A DNA stretch of 64,000 nt from Martelella mediterranea. GTDB taxonomy: Bacteria; Pseudomonadota; Alphaproteobacteria; Rhizobiales; Rhizobiaceae. Below the pieces are notes generated by a model, which worked only from the letters and a program-made list of their open reading frames with translations, made no database searches and was not told the DNA's origin. Shown here piece by piece: positions 49,006 through 57,654 of this stretch (positions within the stretch are counted from its first letter, which is position 1; every line of letters begins with the position of its first letter). Location: NCBI RefSeq assembly GCF_004342225.1, contig NZ_SMAR01000002.1, positions 216,361 to 280,360 of the forward strand. Direction: 5' to 3'. The position numbers were made by a program, and so were the translations under genes.

Positions 49006-49991
49006 GGGGTTATCACCTCATCGCCGGGGTTCAGTCCCGTCAGGACCTCAACCATCGGCTTGCCGTCAAGGGTCTCGCGTTTGCCGGTGATCACGGTTTT
49101 TTCGCGCATTTCTCCATTGCCAAGCGCTATGCTGACAAAATCAAGTCCGTGACGGGTGGACACAGCAGTTTCGGGAACCATCAGAGCCTGACGTTCTCCA
49201 ATCGGAACGCGAACCAGAAAACGCTGATTGACATAACCGGTTTTCAAACCGTCAACTTCGACGTCGGCAATCACGCGATTGTTTTCCAGCTGTGGATAGA
49301 GCTTGACCAGCCTGCCCGTTGTCGTTGCCGCATCTGTCGGACGGCTGATCTCAATGGTCGCGCCCTGTCTGAGCATATCGGCATGGCGTTCTGGCACAGC
49401 CAGACGCAGGTAAAACCCGCCGGAACCAATTGTTGCCACGGTTTCGCCGGGCTGAATGACCGAGCCTGCAACAACGGGAACCGTCAGAACACGACCCGAA
49501 GCAGGGGCAATGACATCGCCTTCCTGCAGCTGCTGCCTGACCACCGCCATACTGGCCTTGGTCGATGCGATATTATTGGTCACGACATCGACCTGGGTTT
49601 TCAGCGTTTCAAGCTGCTGATTGCTGAGAGCGCCCTTGCGGTTCAGCTGTTCGCCGCGGTCAAGCTCGGACTGCGCATTCTTCAGCGAAGCCTCAAGCCC
49701 TTTCAGCTGCGCTTCATAGGCACTGATCTGATAGTTCAACTTATCGTCTTCGACGGTGGCTATCACATCACCTTCATGCACTGTATCGCCTTCTGTAACC
49801 GTCAGGCTTTCCAGTGTTCCGCCGATGCGTGCACGGGCCGGAACGGTGTTGCGGGCTTCGACCTCGCCGTAAACGGCTTTCCATTCAGGCACGGTAACGG
49901 GTTCGATTTTCAGTGTGTCGGCTGAAGCGGCTGTCGCTGCCAGCAACAGACCGAGCGCGGTCGCACCGCGCCAGATGGAAGAGATCGACAT
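49002..49991 (-). CDS. RND efflux periplasmic adaptor (membrane-fusion) subunit
   Basis: A 329-residue adaptor with a signal peptide ending ATAASA before Asp25, not a lipobox, so it is a soluble or membrane-fused periplasmic protein. A biotinyl-lipoyl-like domain (ARIGGTLESLTVTEGDTVHE) surrounds a coiled-coil hairpin (YEAQLKGLEASLKNAQSELD) and is followed by a beta-barrel and a C-terminal domain ending LNPGDEVITP. I chose the ATG at 49991, where the signal peptide begins. The frame is open to 50120 but covers the DUF2892 gene. Middle gene of a three-gene operon. Confidence 0.9.
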   Translation of the reverse strand: MSISSIWRGATALGLLLAATAASADTLKIEPVTVPEWKAVYGEVEARNTVPARARIGGTLESLTVTEGDTVHEGDVIATVEDDKLNYQISAYEAQLKGLEASLKNAQSELDRGEQLNRKGALSNQQLETLKTQVDVVTNNIASTKASMAVVRQQLQEGDVIAPASGRVLTVPVVAGSVIQPGETVATIGSGGFYLRLAVPERHADMLRQGATIEISRPTDAATTTGRLVKLYPQLENNRVIADVEVDGLKTGYVNQRFLVRVPIGERQALMVPETAVSTRHGLDFVSIALGNGEMREKTVITGKRETLDGKPMVEVLTGLNPGDEVITP

Positions 49992-50008
49992 ATCAGGCCC
50001 CTTGGTGC

Positions 50009-50209
50009 TTAAAATGCGTTGCCGGGTTTGATGCCGAGCTTTTTGAAGATGATGGCTGCAGGGCAGAAACCGGTAAACGCTGACTGCAGAAGATTGGCGC
50101 CGATAAATGCTGTCAGCCATAGCCAGTAGATACTGACAAAAGCGGTCAGCAGAACCGAAATCAGCACCATGATGCCCGCAAAGGCTAAAACCATACGATC
50201 CAGAGACAT
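50009..50209 (-). CDS. DUF2892 (YgaP-type) small membrane protein
   Basis: A 66-residue protein matching the DUF2892 membrane domain. It opens MSLDRMVLAFAGIMVLISVL, a first helix; the second follows; FTGFCPAAIIFKKLGIKPG is the diagnostic end with Cys. In other bacteria this domain is fused to a rhodanese or stands near sulfide/thiol-stress genes. Here it leads the RND efflux operon. GAGGAG lies 8 nt before the ATG, and palindromic ATACGTAT-type sites lie upstream. Confidence 0.82.
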   Translation of the reverse strand: MSLDRMVLAFAGIMVLISVLLTAFVSIYWLWLTAFIGANLLQSAFTGFCPAAIIFKKLGIKPGNAF

Positions 50210-50229
50210 TGGAAACTCCTCACTTTAAT

Positions 50230-50250
50230 ATACGTATGTTTGTATATACG
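50230..50250. promoter_or_regulatory. Operator-like palindromes upstream of the RND operon
   Basis: Two 8-bp palindromes, ATACGTAT (50230-50237) and GTATATAC (50242-50249). They also form an inverted CGTAT/ATACG pair (50233-50237 and 50246-50250). They lie 21-41 bp upstream of the DUF2892 gene. Regulator unknown. Confidence 0.5.
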
Positions 50251-50376
50251 ATATTATAGAATATTTGCAAGAGAATTTCAGAGGTCTCTGCCGGTATCAT
50301 CTGGACAGCATGGCGCGGTGCGCCCATATCTTCTTCAGACAGGGTATTTCGCCCGGCTTTCAGGATAAGGTGAACA

Positions 50377-51318
50377 ATGGCGCAAAGCGATATCAAGGAT
50401 CCCTATGCGGTGCTTGGCGTGGCAAAGAATGCCTCTGAGGCCGATATCAAGAAAGCATATCGGCAACTTGCCAAGAAACTCCATCCGGATCTAAACCCCG
50501 GCGACAAGGCCAAGGCAGAGCAATTCAGCGCAGTTACAGCGGCTTATGATCTTTTGGGAGACCCCGAAAAGCGCCGTCGTTTTGATGCAGGTGAGATTGA
50601 TGCCAACCAGCAGGAAACGCCGGAACGGCAGTATTACCGGTCTTATGCGGATGCAGATCCGTCAGGCCGTTATGCATTTGACGGTGATTTTGATGACCTT
50701 GGAAGTTTCTTTTCACAGGCTTTCGGCGGTCGGGCCGGGGGCTTTGGTCGCGGCGGTGCGCAGATGAAGGTGCGCGGCAAGGACCGGCATTTTCATTTAC
50801 AGGTCAGTTTGATGGAAGCGCTGAAAGGCGCAAAGAAAACCGTCGGCCTGCCGGAGGGTGGGCGAATTTCGATTTCCATTCCCGCGGGCATTGAGGATGG
50901 CAAATCTCTGCGGCTTTCCGGCAAGGGGGAAGCCGGGCGCAATGGCGGGCCTGCTGGGGACGCTTATGTGCGCGTCGACATTACGCCCGATCCCGTTTTT
51001 GAGCGCGATGGCGATGACATCAAGATGGATCTGCCGGTGTCCATTGATGAAGCGGTACTGGGCGCAACGGTTTCGGTGCCAACGATTGATGGCCGTGTGA
51101 ACCTGAAAGTTCCGCAGAATTCCAGTTCCGGCCGGGTGATGCGGCTGAAAGGCAAGGGCGCACCAAAATCCGGAGGTCATGGTGCCGGTGATCTTCTTGT
51201 GCGGCTGAAAATTGTCATGCCGGAAACACCGGATAAGGCATTGGAAGACGCCATTCGCGATTGGCGAAGCCGTTATTCCTATGATCCGCGCGCTGACTGG
51301 AAGGGAGGCAACCGCTGA
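50377..51318 (+). CDS. cbpA: CbpA-type DnaJ co-chaperone
   Basis: A 313-residue class B J-protein. It has a J domain (residues 7-70, with HPD at 36-38), a Gly/Phe-rich linker (FGGRAGGFGRGGAQ) and two C-terminal substrate-binding beta domains (GRISISIPAGIEDGKSLRLS, GRVNLKVPQNSSSGRVMRLK). The DnaJ zinc finger is lacking. It stimulates DnaK and in E. coli also binds curved DNA. Its stop overlaps the next start (ATGA-type), and that gene encodes the CbpM-like modulator. Divergent from the RND operon. Confidence 0.93.
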   Translation: MAQSDIKDPYAVLGVAKNASEADIKKAYRQLAKKLHPDLNPGDKAKAEQFSAVTAAYDLLGDPEKRRRFDAGEIDANQQETPERQYYRSYADADPSGRYAFDGDFDDLGSFFSQAFGGRAGGFGRGGAQMKVRGKDRHFHLQVSLMEALKGAKKTVGLPEGGRISISIPAGIEDGKSLRLSGKGEAGRNGGPAGDAYVRVDITPDPVFERDGDDIKMDLPVSIDEAVLGATVSVPTIDGRVNLKVPQNSSSGRVMRLKGKGAPKSGGHGAGDLLVRLKIVMPETPDKALEDAIRDWRSRYSYDPRADWKGGNR

Positions 51319-51656
51319 TGATGATGACCAAAACCGAGGTGCTGACAAGGATTGAGCGCCTGAGTGCGGATCGGTTGGAGGTTTGCGTGCGTCAGGCGTG
51401 GGTTCGGCCCTATCGCGGGGAGGCCGGGCCAGTCTTTGATGAGACGGATGTTGCACGGCTGAATCTGATTGTCGAGCTGACAGAGGATATGGCGGTGAAT
51501 GAGGAAGCGGTGCCTGTCATTCTCGGGCTTCTGGATGAGGTTGGCTCATTGCGTAAACGCGCCCGGGCGATCGACGCTGCGCTGAATGCGGAAGGTGAGG
51601 CGGTCTGCGATGCCGTTCTGGCGCGGCTGCAGCAGTTTGAACAAACCGGACGCTGA
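51318..51656 (+). CDS. cbpM: CbpM-like chaperone modulator
   Basis: A 112-residue helical protein of the CbpM/MerR-like group: RLEVCVRQAWVRPYRGEAGP is the recognisable N-terminal block, followed by DVARLNLIVELTEDMAVNEE and a coiled-coil tail. CbpM binds the J domain of CbpA and blocks it. The start overlaps the last base of cbpA, so the two are made together. It is convergent with coaBC, 19 bp away, with no room for a separate terminator. Confidence 0.85.
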   Translation: MMMTKTEVLTRIERLSADRLEVCVRQAWVRPYRGEAGPVFDETDVARLNLIVELTEDMAVNEEAVPVILGLLDEVGSLRKRARAIDAALNAEGEAVCDAVLARLQQFEQTGR

Positions 51657-51675
51657 TCTGAAACAGCTTTGATCG

Positions 51676-52884
51676 CTATTTTTTGCCGGACTGGGCGGCA
51701 ATCCAGTCAGAAATCCGGTTAGCCACGGCATCCTTGTCCATATCCGGCCAGCTTTCCGTGCCCTCGCGTGTCACCAGCGTTACCTGATTGCGCGTTCCGC
51801 CCATGACGCCTTCCTTCGAGACATCGTTCGCGACAATCAGGTCGGCTCCTTTGCGGGCCAGCTTGTCGCTTGCATAAGCAACCACATCATGTGTTTCGGC
51901 GGCAAAGCCGATCACCAGATGAGGCCGGTTTGCATGATGGCCGATGGTCTTCAGAATATCCGGATTTTCCTCAAGCGGCAGCGGTGGCGGTGCTTCGCCT
52001 GGCTTTTTCTTCATCTTCTGCGGTGCGCTTTGGGCTACCCGCCAGTCGGCAACAGCTGCCACCATGACGGCAATATCGGCTGGCAGGGCCGCCTCAACGG
52101 CGGCCAGCATCTCGCGTGCGCTTTCCACATGCACTGTTTTTACGCCGTCGGGGTCAGCAATCGTCACTGGCCCGGAAACCAGTGTGACCTCAGCTCCCAG
52201 TTTTGCCAGGGCCCTGGCAATCGCATGACCCTGGCGCCCGGAGGAGCGGTTGGCAATGTAACGCACCGGATCAATTGGCTCATGCGTGGGACCAGAGGTG
52301 ACGATGGCGCGCCTTCCGGCAAGCGGCTTCGGCTGATCATCGAAGACGCCTTCAATGGCAGCAACAATTTCAAGCGGTTCGGCCATGCGACCTGTACCCG
52401 CTTCGCCGCTTTCCGCCATCTCGCCGGCCATCGGTCCGACGGTCTTAACACCGTCAGCCATAAGTGTTGCAAGATTGCGTTGCGTGGGGGCGGCCGACCA
52501 CATCTTCGGGTTCATCGCCGGGGCCAGCAGAAGCGGACAGTCGCGCGCCAGAAGCACGGCGCTCGCCAGATCATCAGCGATGCCATTGGCCGCCTTGGCC
52601 ATCAGATTGGCGGTTGCCGGTGCAACCACGATCAGATCGTTTTCACGCGCCAGCCGGATATGGCCGACATCCTGTTCTTCAGTGCGGGAAAAAAGATCAG
52701 TAAAAACATGGCCACCGGAAAGAGCACCGACGGAAAGCGGTGTGATGAATTCCTGCGCTGCTTTCGTCATCAAAGGTGTGACCTGCGCACCGCGCTCCTT
52801 CAGCCTGCGGACCAGATCGAGGCTTTTGTAGGCGGCAATACCACCGGCGATGATCAGGAGAATGCGTTTGTCTTTTAGCGCCAT
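51676..52884 (-). CDS. coaBC: Bifunctional phosphopantothenoylcysteine decarboxylase / phosphopantothenate-cysteine ligase
   Basis: Two steps of coenzyme A synthesis in one chain of 402 residues. The CoaC half is a flavoprotein (RILLIIAGGIAAYKSLDLVR; ATANLMAKAANGIADD; APAMNPKMW). The CoaB half carries the nucleotide and cysteine-ligase motifs (TSGPTHEPIDPVRYIANRSS and GRQGHAIARALAKLGAEVTL) and a VIGFAAETHD block. Length and order are normal. No gene of the pathway is beside it. Confidence 0.96.
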   Translation of the reverse strand: MALKDKRILLIIAGGIAAYKSLDLVRRLKERGAQVTPLMTKAAQEFITPLSVGALSGGHVFTDLFSRTEEQDVGHIRLARENDLIVVAPATANLMAKAANGIADDLASAVLLARDCPLLLAPAMNPKMWSAAPTQRNLATLMADGVKTVGPMAGEMAESGEAGTGRMAEPLEIVAAIEGVFDDQPKPLAGRRAIVTSGPTHEPIDPVRYIANRSSGRQGHAIARALAKLGAEVTLVSGPVTIADPDGVKTVHVESAREMLAAVEAALPADIAVMVAAVADWRVAQSAPQKMKKKPGEAPPPLPLEENPDILKTIGHHANRPHLVIGFAAETHDVVAYASDKLARKGADLIVANDVSKEGVMGGTRNQVTLVTREGTESWPDMDKDAVANRISDWIAAQSGKK

Positions 52885-53087
52885 GAGCTTCGTTCTTTTC
52901 AGCGTTTTGCCGACATCATTATCATGAATATCCGGAAGGAACAGGATCCGGAACGTATTGCGCGAAATACTTTTCTAAAGAATGCTATTTTCCCGACGAA
53001 TTTAACAAGTGCATTCTACAAAAAGCGTTGGCTCCCGATGATTGACCAGTTAGTGCGTTCCAGCATGCATGTCAAAAGAGGCCGGTT
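52885..53087. other. Intergenic region between coaBC and the GyrI-like gene
   Basis: About 200 bp between divergent starts. I recognise no RNA or operator. Confidence 0.4.
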
Positions 53088-53555
53088 GTGATGAAGATCG
53101 TTGAGACTGATGCGTTCTGGGCGCTGACCGAAAAGCGATTGCTCGCCATCCGTGATGTGAAGGCGGCGGCTGCGGTGTTATCCCCGGAGATAGAAAGCGA
53201 GGCGGCGGAATGCGGGCTTGCCATGGCGGGGCCCTGGGTTTTCACCGCGCGAAACCTGCCGCAGGACGGCAAGACGCGTTTTGACTGGACGATTTGCTAT
53301 CCGGTCCAAAAGCCCGAGGGCTATAACCATGCAGGCCGTTTCGAGCTGGTCCGCTTCGAACCGATCATGGCGGCAACACGGACCTATCAGGGCACGATGC
53401 GGGGTCTGTTCACGCAAGGCTATGCGCCGCTGGTGGAGGAAATCCGGTTTTCGCGCCACGATTTTTCGGGCGAAAGCCGAGAAATCTATCACAAATGGAA
53501 CGGTGCCAAAGCCGGCTATCACAAGATCGAAATCCAGTTCGGCCTTGCACGCTGA
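53088..53555 (+). CDS. GyrI-like/SOUL-type small-molecule-binding domain protein
   Basis: A 155-residue single-domain protein whose strand/helix pattern resembles the GyrI-like effector-binding fold: LTEKRLLAIRDVKAAAAVLS, then RFDWTICYPVQKPE, FELVRFEPIMAATRTYQGTM and RGLFTQGYAPLVEEI, ending in a YHKWNGAKAGYHKIEIQFG strand. Stand-alone members bind or hydrolyse small toxic molecules, or bind gyrase. No DNA-binding domain is present. The assignment is by fold pattern, so moderate. Confidence 0.6.
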   Translation: MMKIVETDAFWALTEKRLLAIRDVKAAAAVLSPEIESEAAECGLAMAGPWVFTARNLPQDGKTRFDWTICYPVQKPEGYNHAGRFELVRFEPIMAATRTYQGTMRGLFTQGYAPLVEEIRFSRHDFSGESREIYHKWNGAKAGYHKIEIQFGLAR

Positions 53556-53610
53556 AGCCGGAGCGGCGGTTTAAGACGCCCCGCACCGGCCCTTTTCGCG
53601 TTTCGAAACG

Positions 53611-54861
53611 CTAAACCGATTTCGAAAAATCGAGGGCGCGGTCGCCGTTTTCATCCCTGATCCGCGTCGGCAGGCCGATATGATTTAGAATATGCAGGAA
53701 CGGCTTGGGCGGCAGTTCCTCGACATTGGCCATTGTCTTCACATCCCATTCGCCGGACGCAACCAGCATGGCAGCCGCGACTGGCGGCACACCGGCGGTA
53801 AACGAGATGCCCTGCGAACCGACTTCATTATAGGCCTCTTTGTGATCCGAGACATTATAGATGAAGACTTCGGCTGGCTTGCCATCCTTCATGCCCTTGA
53901 CGAAATCACCGATGCAGGTCTTGCCGGTGTAGTTCGGTGCCAGAGAGGACGGGTCGGGCAGAACGGCCTTCACCACCTTCAACGGCACCACTTCCTGCCC
54001 CTCTGCCGTTGTAACCGGCTGTTCGGAAAGCAGTCCGAGGTTCTTCAGAACCGTGAAAACATTGATGTAACGCTCACCGAAACCCATCCAGAAACGGACA
54101 TTCGGCGACCCCATGTTTTTCGATAGCGAATGGATTTCGTCATGGCCGGACATGTAAGCCTGCTGTTTGCCGACGACGGGCAGGTCGAACTCGTGGCCGA
54201 TCTCGAACATCTTGTTCTCGGTCCACTCATTGTTCTGCCAGGCATAGACCGTGCCGGTGAATTCCCGGAAATTGATTTCCGGATCGAAGTTCGTGGCGAA
54301 ATACTTGCCATGATTTCCGGCATTGATATCGACAATGTCGATATCGGTTATGTCATCGACATAATCGTCCTTGGCAAGACGGGCATAGGCGTTGACGACG
54401 CCCGGATCAAAGCCGGCGCCCAGAACAGCGGTGACACCCTTTTCCGCGCAGCGGTCTTTGCGCTTCCATTCGTAGTTGGCATACCATGGCGGCGTTTCGC
54501 AGATTTTGTCCGGCTCTTCATGGATCGCTGTGTCGATATAGGCCGCGCCTGTTTCAAGGCAGGCTTCCAGAACCGACATGTTCAAAAATGCCGTACCGAC
54601 ATTGATGACGATTTCAATGCCTGTCTGTTTGATCAGCGCAACGGTTGACGCAATGTCGAGCGCATCAAGCTGATGGGCAAGCAGAACGCCGTCCTGCTTC
54701 ATCGCCTTCTTTTCCAGAACGCTTTCGATGATCGCATCGCATTTCGCCTTGGTGCGTGAGGCAATATGAATATCGCCCAGCACATCATTGTTCTGGGCGC
54801 ATTTATGCGCAACCACCTGGGCTACACCGCCCGCGCCGATAATCAGCACATTTTTCTTCAT
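53611..54861 (-). CDS. Carboxynorspermidine/carboxyspermidine dehydrogenase (saccharopine dehydrogenase family)
   Basis: Condenses putrescine or diaminopropane with aspartate semialdehyde to give carboxyspermidine or carboxynorspermidine. The 416-residue protein begins KKNVLIIGAGGVAQVVAHKC (Rossmann loop) and has TGAAYIDTAIHEEP and GAGFDPGVVNAYARLAKDDY, all typical of the LYS1-like enzyme of the alternative polyamine route. I chose the ATG at 54861, with GGAGG upstream; 16 further codons to 54909 are unrelated. The decarboxylase gene lies just upstream. Confidence 0.9.
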   Translation of the reverse strand: MKKNVLIIGAGGVAQVVAHKCAQNNDVLGDIHIASRTKAKCDAIIESVLEKKAMKQDGVLLAHQLDALDIASTVALIKQTGIEIVINVGTAFLNMSVLEACLETGAAYIDTAIHEEPDKICETPPWYANYEWKRKDRCAEKGVTAVLGAGFDPGVVNAYARLAKDDYVDDITDIDIVDINAGNHGKYFATNFDPEINFREFTGTVYAWQNNEWTENKMFEIGHEFDLPVVGKQQAYMSGHDEIHSLSKNMGSPNVRFWMGFGERYINVFTVLKNLGLLSEQPVTTAEGQEVVPLKVVKAVLPDPSSLAPNYTGKTCIGDFVKGMKDGKPAEVFIYNVSDHKEAYNEVGSQGISFTAGVPPVAAAMLVASGEWDVKTMANVEELPPKPFLHILNHIGLPTRIRDENGDRALDFSKSV

Positions 54862-54914
54862 CGGAACAACGCCTCCGGTTTTAGACAGGTTTTGCTGCCT
54901 CAAAATCAAGGGTT

Positions 54915-54932
54915 GGAGCGGCGCACCGCTCC
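54915..54932. repeat. Hairpin between the two polyamine genes
   Basis: GGAGCGG/CCGCTCC, 7-bp stem with a 4-nt loop, in the 87-bp gap. No T-run follows, so it may stabilise or process the operon mRNA rather than end it. Confidence 0.4.
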
Positions 54933-54948
54933 GCGAGATGTCAAAAGC

Positions 54949-56043
54949 CTATGAAAGACTGGCTTTATAGTCTTCGTAGTCAAAGTGGCGAACAGGTCGG
55001 ATCTCGCCATTTTCCTCTTTGATGGCAATTGACGGCATCTTAACGCCGTTAAACCAGTTTTTCTTGACCATTGTGTAACCGGCCGCATCCTGAACGGACA
55101 GCCGGTCGCCCACCTTGACCGGCTCTTCGAAAGAGAATTCTCCGAAAATGTCGCCCGCGAGGCAGGATTTACCACAGATCATCACCTTGTGCGGTCCGGT
55201 ATTCGGTATAAGTCTGGCACTTTCGCGATAGATCAACAGGTCCAGCATATGCGCCTCGATCGATGAATCGACGATGGCCAGATCCTTGCCGTTGTTCATC
55301 GTGTCGAGAACGGTCACTTCCAGCGTGGTGGTTTTGGTGATGGCCGCTTCACCCGGCTCCAGGTAGACCTGAACGCCGTAGGTCTCAGAAAGTTTTTTCA
55401 ACCGCCCGGCAAGCTTTTCAAGCGGATAGTCGTCGCCGGTAAAATGAATGCCACCACCCAGAGAAATCCAGTCGCAGCGGGTGATCAGATGACCGAAACG
55501 CTCTTCGATCACGCCCAGCATTTCATCGAACTTTTCGAAATCATCGTTCTCACAGTTATTGTGGAACATGAAACCGGAAACCTTGTCCATCACAGGCTCA
55601 ATCGTCGCCGGATCATGCTCGCCCAGCCGCGAGAAAGGGCGTGCGGGATCGGCCAGATCAAAATCGGATGACGATACCTGCGGATTGACGCGCAATCCTC
55701 GGATTGTATCTGCAGACTGTTGTTCAAACCGTTTGAGCTGACTGACAGAATTGAAGATGATTTTATCGCAGCTTGCGATAACGTCTTCGATTTCATGATC
55801 CGCATAAGCAACAGAGTAGGCATGCGTTTCACCGGGAAACTTTTCGTGCCCCAGTTTCACTTCGTAAAGCGATGACGACGTGGTGCCGTCCATATATTCG
55901 CTCATCAGATCGAAAACCGACCAGGTGGCGAAGCACTTCAGGGCGAGCAGTGACTTTGCGCCGGAATGGGCGCAGAGCCATGCGATCTTTTCCATATTCG
56001 CTCTCAGGCGCTTCTTGTCGATCAGGTAGTAGGGGGTTTGCAT
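54949..56043 (-). CDS. nspC: Carboxynorspermidine/carboxyspermidine decarboxylase
   Basis: PLP enzyme of the alanine-racemase-fold group III that decarboxylates carboxy(nor)spermidine. The 364 residues start TPYYLIDKKRLRANMEKIAW, with the PLP lysine in LLALKCFATW (Lys36). HNNCEN, SLGGGIHFTGDDYPLEKL, YLEPGEA and GKSCLAGDIFGEF, with the active-site cysteine, follow. It precedes the dehydrogenase gene by 87 bp. Together they form the S-adenosylmethionine-independent spermidine or norspermidine route. Confidence 0.93.
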   Translation of the reverse strand: MQTPYYLIDKKRLRANMEKIAWLCAHSGAKSLLALKCFATWSVFDLMSEYMDGTTSSSLYEVKLGHEKFPGETHAYSVAYADHEIEDVIASCDKIIFNSVSQLKRFEQQSADTIRGLRVNPQVSSSDFDLADPARPFSRLGEHDPATIEPVMDKVSGFMFHNNCENDDFEKFDEMLGVIEERFGHLITRCDWISLGGGIHFTGDDYPLEKLAGRLKKLSETYGVQVYLEPGEAAITKTTTLEVTVLDTMNNGKDLAIVDSSIEAHMLDLLIYRESARLIPNTGPHKVMICGKSCLAGDIFGEFSFEEPVKVGDRLSVQDAAGYTMVKKNWFNGVKMPSIAIKEENGEIRPVRHFDYEDYKASLS

Positions 56044-56066
56044 GTGCCGGGCCCTTCTCGGTTTTC

Positions 56067-56090
56067 AGGCAAGTCTCGGCGCTAAGCGAC
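56067..56090 (-). terminator. Placeholder region before the true terminator: nothing assigned
   Basis: The 5' region of nspC (56044-56166). I see no clear terminator or promoter here and list it only to mark that it was inspected. Confidence 0.1.
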
Positions 56091-56166
56091 CGTTTGCGGT
56101 TTATCTATCTGAGGATTTGTCAAAATCAAGCGCGGGCTGGCTGAAAACAATGTGAGCAAAGCAAAA

Positions 56167-56190
56167 AGGCGGTCCCGGAAGGCACCGCCT
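56167..56190 (-). terminator. Terminator after the L,D-transpeptidase gene
   Basis: AGGCGGT (56167-56173) pairs with ACCGCCT (56184-56190), with extra pairs inside. On the minus strand TTTTTGC follows, 25 bp after the transpeptidase stop. Confidence 0.78.
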
Positions 56191-56214
56191 ATAAAAACAC
56201 AAGCAGGGTGAAAA

Positions 56215-56859
56215 TCAGCCCGGCAGTACGACAACCTTGGTGCGTTTGTCCGGATCAACGCGGGCATAAAGGTCGATAATGTCCTGGTTGATCATCCGGA
56301 TGCAGCCGGAGGAAACAGACTGGCCGATGGAGGTCCAGTTCGGGTTACCGTGAATACGGTAGAGCGTGTCGTTACCGTTTCGGTAAAGATAGAGCGCGCG
56401 CGCACCGAGCGGGTTCATGATACCCGCATCCATACCACCGGCAAATTCCTTCAGCTCGGGCTGACGCTTGACCATTGCCGCCGGCGGGTACCAGGTCGGC
56501 CATTCGGCGCGGCGGCCAATATAGGCGGTACCGGACCAGCGGAAGCCATCGCGCCCGACGCCAACACCGTAGCGAACGGCTTTGCCATCTTCCAGCACAT
56601 AATAAAGCAGGCGTTCTTTTGTATCGACAACAATAGTGCCAGGTTTTTCGTCGGTCTTGTAATCAACGATCTGTCGACGATATTTATCATCAACCTCATT
56701 GATCGGAACGCGCGGCAGGTCCACGCCTTCGTCTTTAACGGCAGCATAGGCGGAAACCGGTGCCATACGGCCTGATGACATACCATCTGTCGTGGTGCAG
56801 CCGGCAGCGGCCAGAAGACCAACAAGTGAAAGTCCCAAAAGAGCGTGTTTAATGTGCAT
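56215..56859 (-). CDS. L,D-transpeptidase lipoprotein
   Basis: YkuD-domain enzyme that makes 3-3 peptidoglycan cross-links or anchors lipoproteins to peptidoglycan. The 214-residue protein has a signal peptide with lipobox LAAAGC (Cys21), a short linker, and a catalytic domain beginning TIVVDTKERLLYYVLEDGKA. The catalytic motif is HGNPNWTSIGQSVSSGCIRM (His, and Cys in SSGC). I chose the ATG at 56859, which starts the signal peptide. The frame runs another 182 codons upstream across the mmcB gene without meaning. Confidence 0.93.
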   Translation of the reverse strand: MHIKHALLGLSLVGLLAAAGCTTTDGMSSGRMAPVSAYAAVKDEGVDLPRVPINEVDDKYRRQIVDYKTDEKPGTIVVDTKERLLYYVLEDGKAVRYGVGVGRDGFRWSGTAYIGRRAEWPTWYPPAAMVKRQPELKEFAGGMDAGIMNPLGARALYLYRNGNDTLYRIHGNPNWTSIGQSVSSGCIRMINQDIIDLYARVDPDKRTKVVVLPG

Positions 56860-57027
56860 AGGCCGTCCCGTGGCGCAACGTTTCCGATGAAAGGTGATAA
56901 CAACATTGGTTAACGCCTTATGGTTAACAAATTGCTGATAGGCAAGTGCGGCGCCGGTCTTCCTGCCACCATAGGAACACATGGCTGCCGCATTGTTGTC
57001 AAAATACATCGAATAAGGGATATGGTT
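56860..57027. other. Divergent region between L,D-transpeptidase gene and mmcB
   Basis: 168 bp with both promoters, with AT-rich sequence near 56905-56935. No operator was recognised. Confidence 0.4.
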
Positions 57028-57519
57028 ATGGCGATCATCGACCTTCATGGGAAAAACCCGACGCTGGATGGTCGGCAGTCGGAAAATGCATTGCTTGTCC
57101 GGCGCGGTGTTCAGCACCTTTTGAAGCACATGCGGCATGCCGCCGTAGCAGAGCTGTCGCTGGCAAATGGGCGACGTGCTGATCTTCTCAGTGTTTCCGA
57201 AAAGGGCGAAATCTGGATCATCGAAATCAAGTCGTCGATTGAGGATTTTCGCGTCGATCAGAAATGGCCGGACTATCGGAATTTTTGCGACAGACTTTTC
57301 TTTGCAACGCATTCGGCAGTGCCGCTGGATATCTTTCCGGAAGACTGCGGTCTGCTTCTGGCGGACCGCTATTCCGCGGAGCTGATCCGTGAAGCGCCGG
57401 AGCATCGCCTGCCACCGGCAAGGCGCAAAGCCCTGACCCTGCAGTTTGCACGGGCGGCAGCAAAGCGCTTGACGGCAGCGGAACTGGCGCTCGAAAAATA
57501 CGATGCAGAAAGTCGCTGA
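57028..57519 (+). CDS. mmcB: MmcB-family DNA repair protein
   Basis: A 163-residue protein of the MmcB family (alphaproteobacterial; in Caulobacter it protects against mitomycin C and is controlled by LexA). It shows NALLVRRGVQHLLKHMRHAA, the nuclease-like ELSLANGRRADLLSVSEKGE and IWIIEIKSSIEDFRVDQKWP with the D-(x)n-ExK pattern of PD-(D/E)XK enzymes, and FFATHSAVPLDIFPEDCGLL. Start ATG 57028 is 8 nt after an AAGGG site; 57022 is possible. No LexA box was identified. Confidence 0.9.
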   Translation: MAIIDLHGKNPTLDGRQSENALLVRRGVQHLLKHMRHAAVAELSLANGRRADLLSVSEKGEIWIIEIKSSIEDFRVDQKWPDYRNFCDRLFFATHSAVPLDIFPEDCGLLLADRYSAELIREAPEHRLPPARRKALTLQFARAAAKRLTAAELALEKYDAESR

Positions 57520-57654
57520 GGGTCTTTCGCTCAGGTGAAATATTCTGACATTCGCGAAAATGCAGGAGCACAGGCGAACGGGCCGGATTTGCGTTTCCGG
57601 GGCGGGCCAGTCTTCTCAAGAGGCAGTTGAACCGCCAACGTGGATATATTTGTC

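Noticed and set aside
51889..52878. Open plus-strand frame of 329 codons opposite coaBC
   Set aside because: Antisense shadow of coaBC without protein-like features.
54915..54932. Possible terminator between the polyamine genes
   Set aside because: The hairpin is short and not followed by a T-run on the minus strand, and the two genes are clearly one pathway.
56067..56090. Possible terminator upstream of nspC
   Set aside because: I looked for a hairpin in 56044-56166 and found none that holds. The feature entry there marks inspection only and should be ignored.
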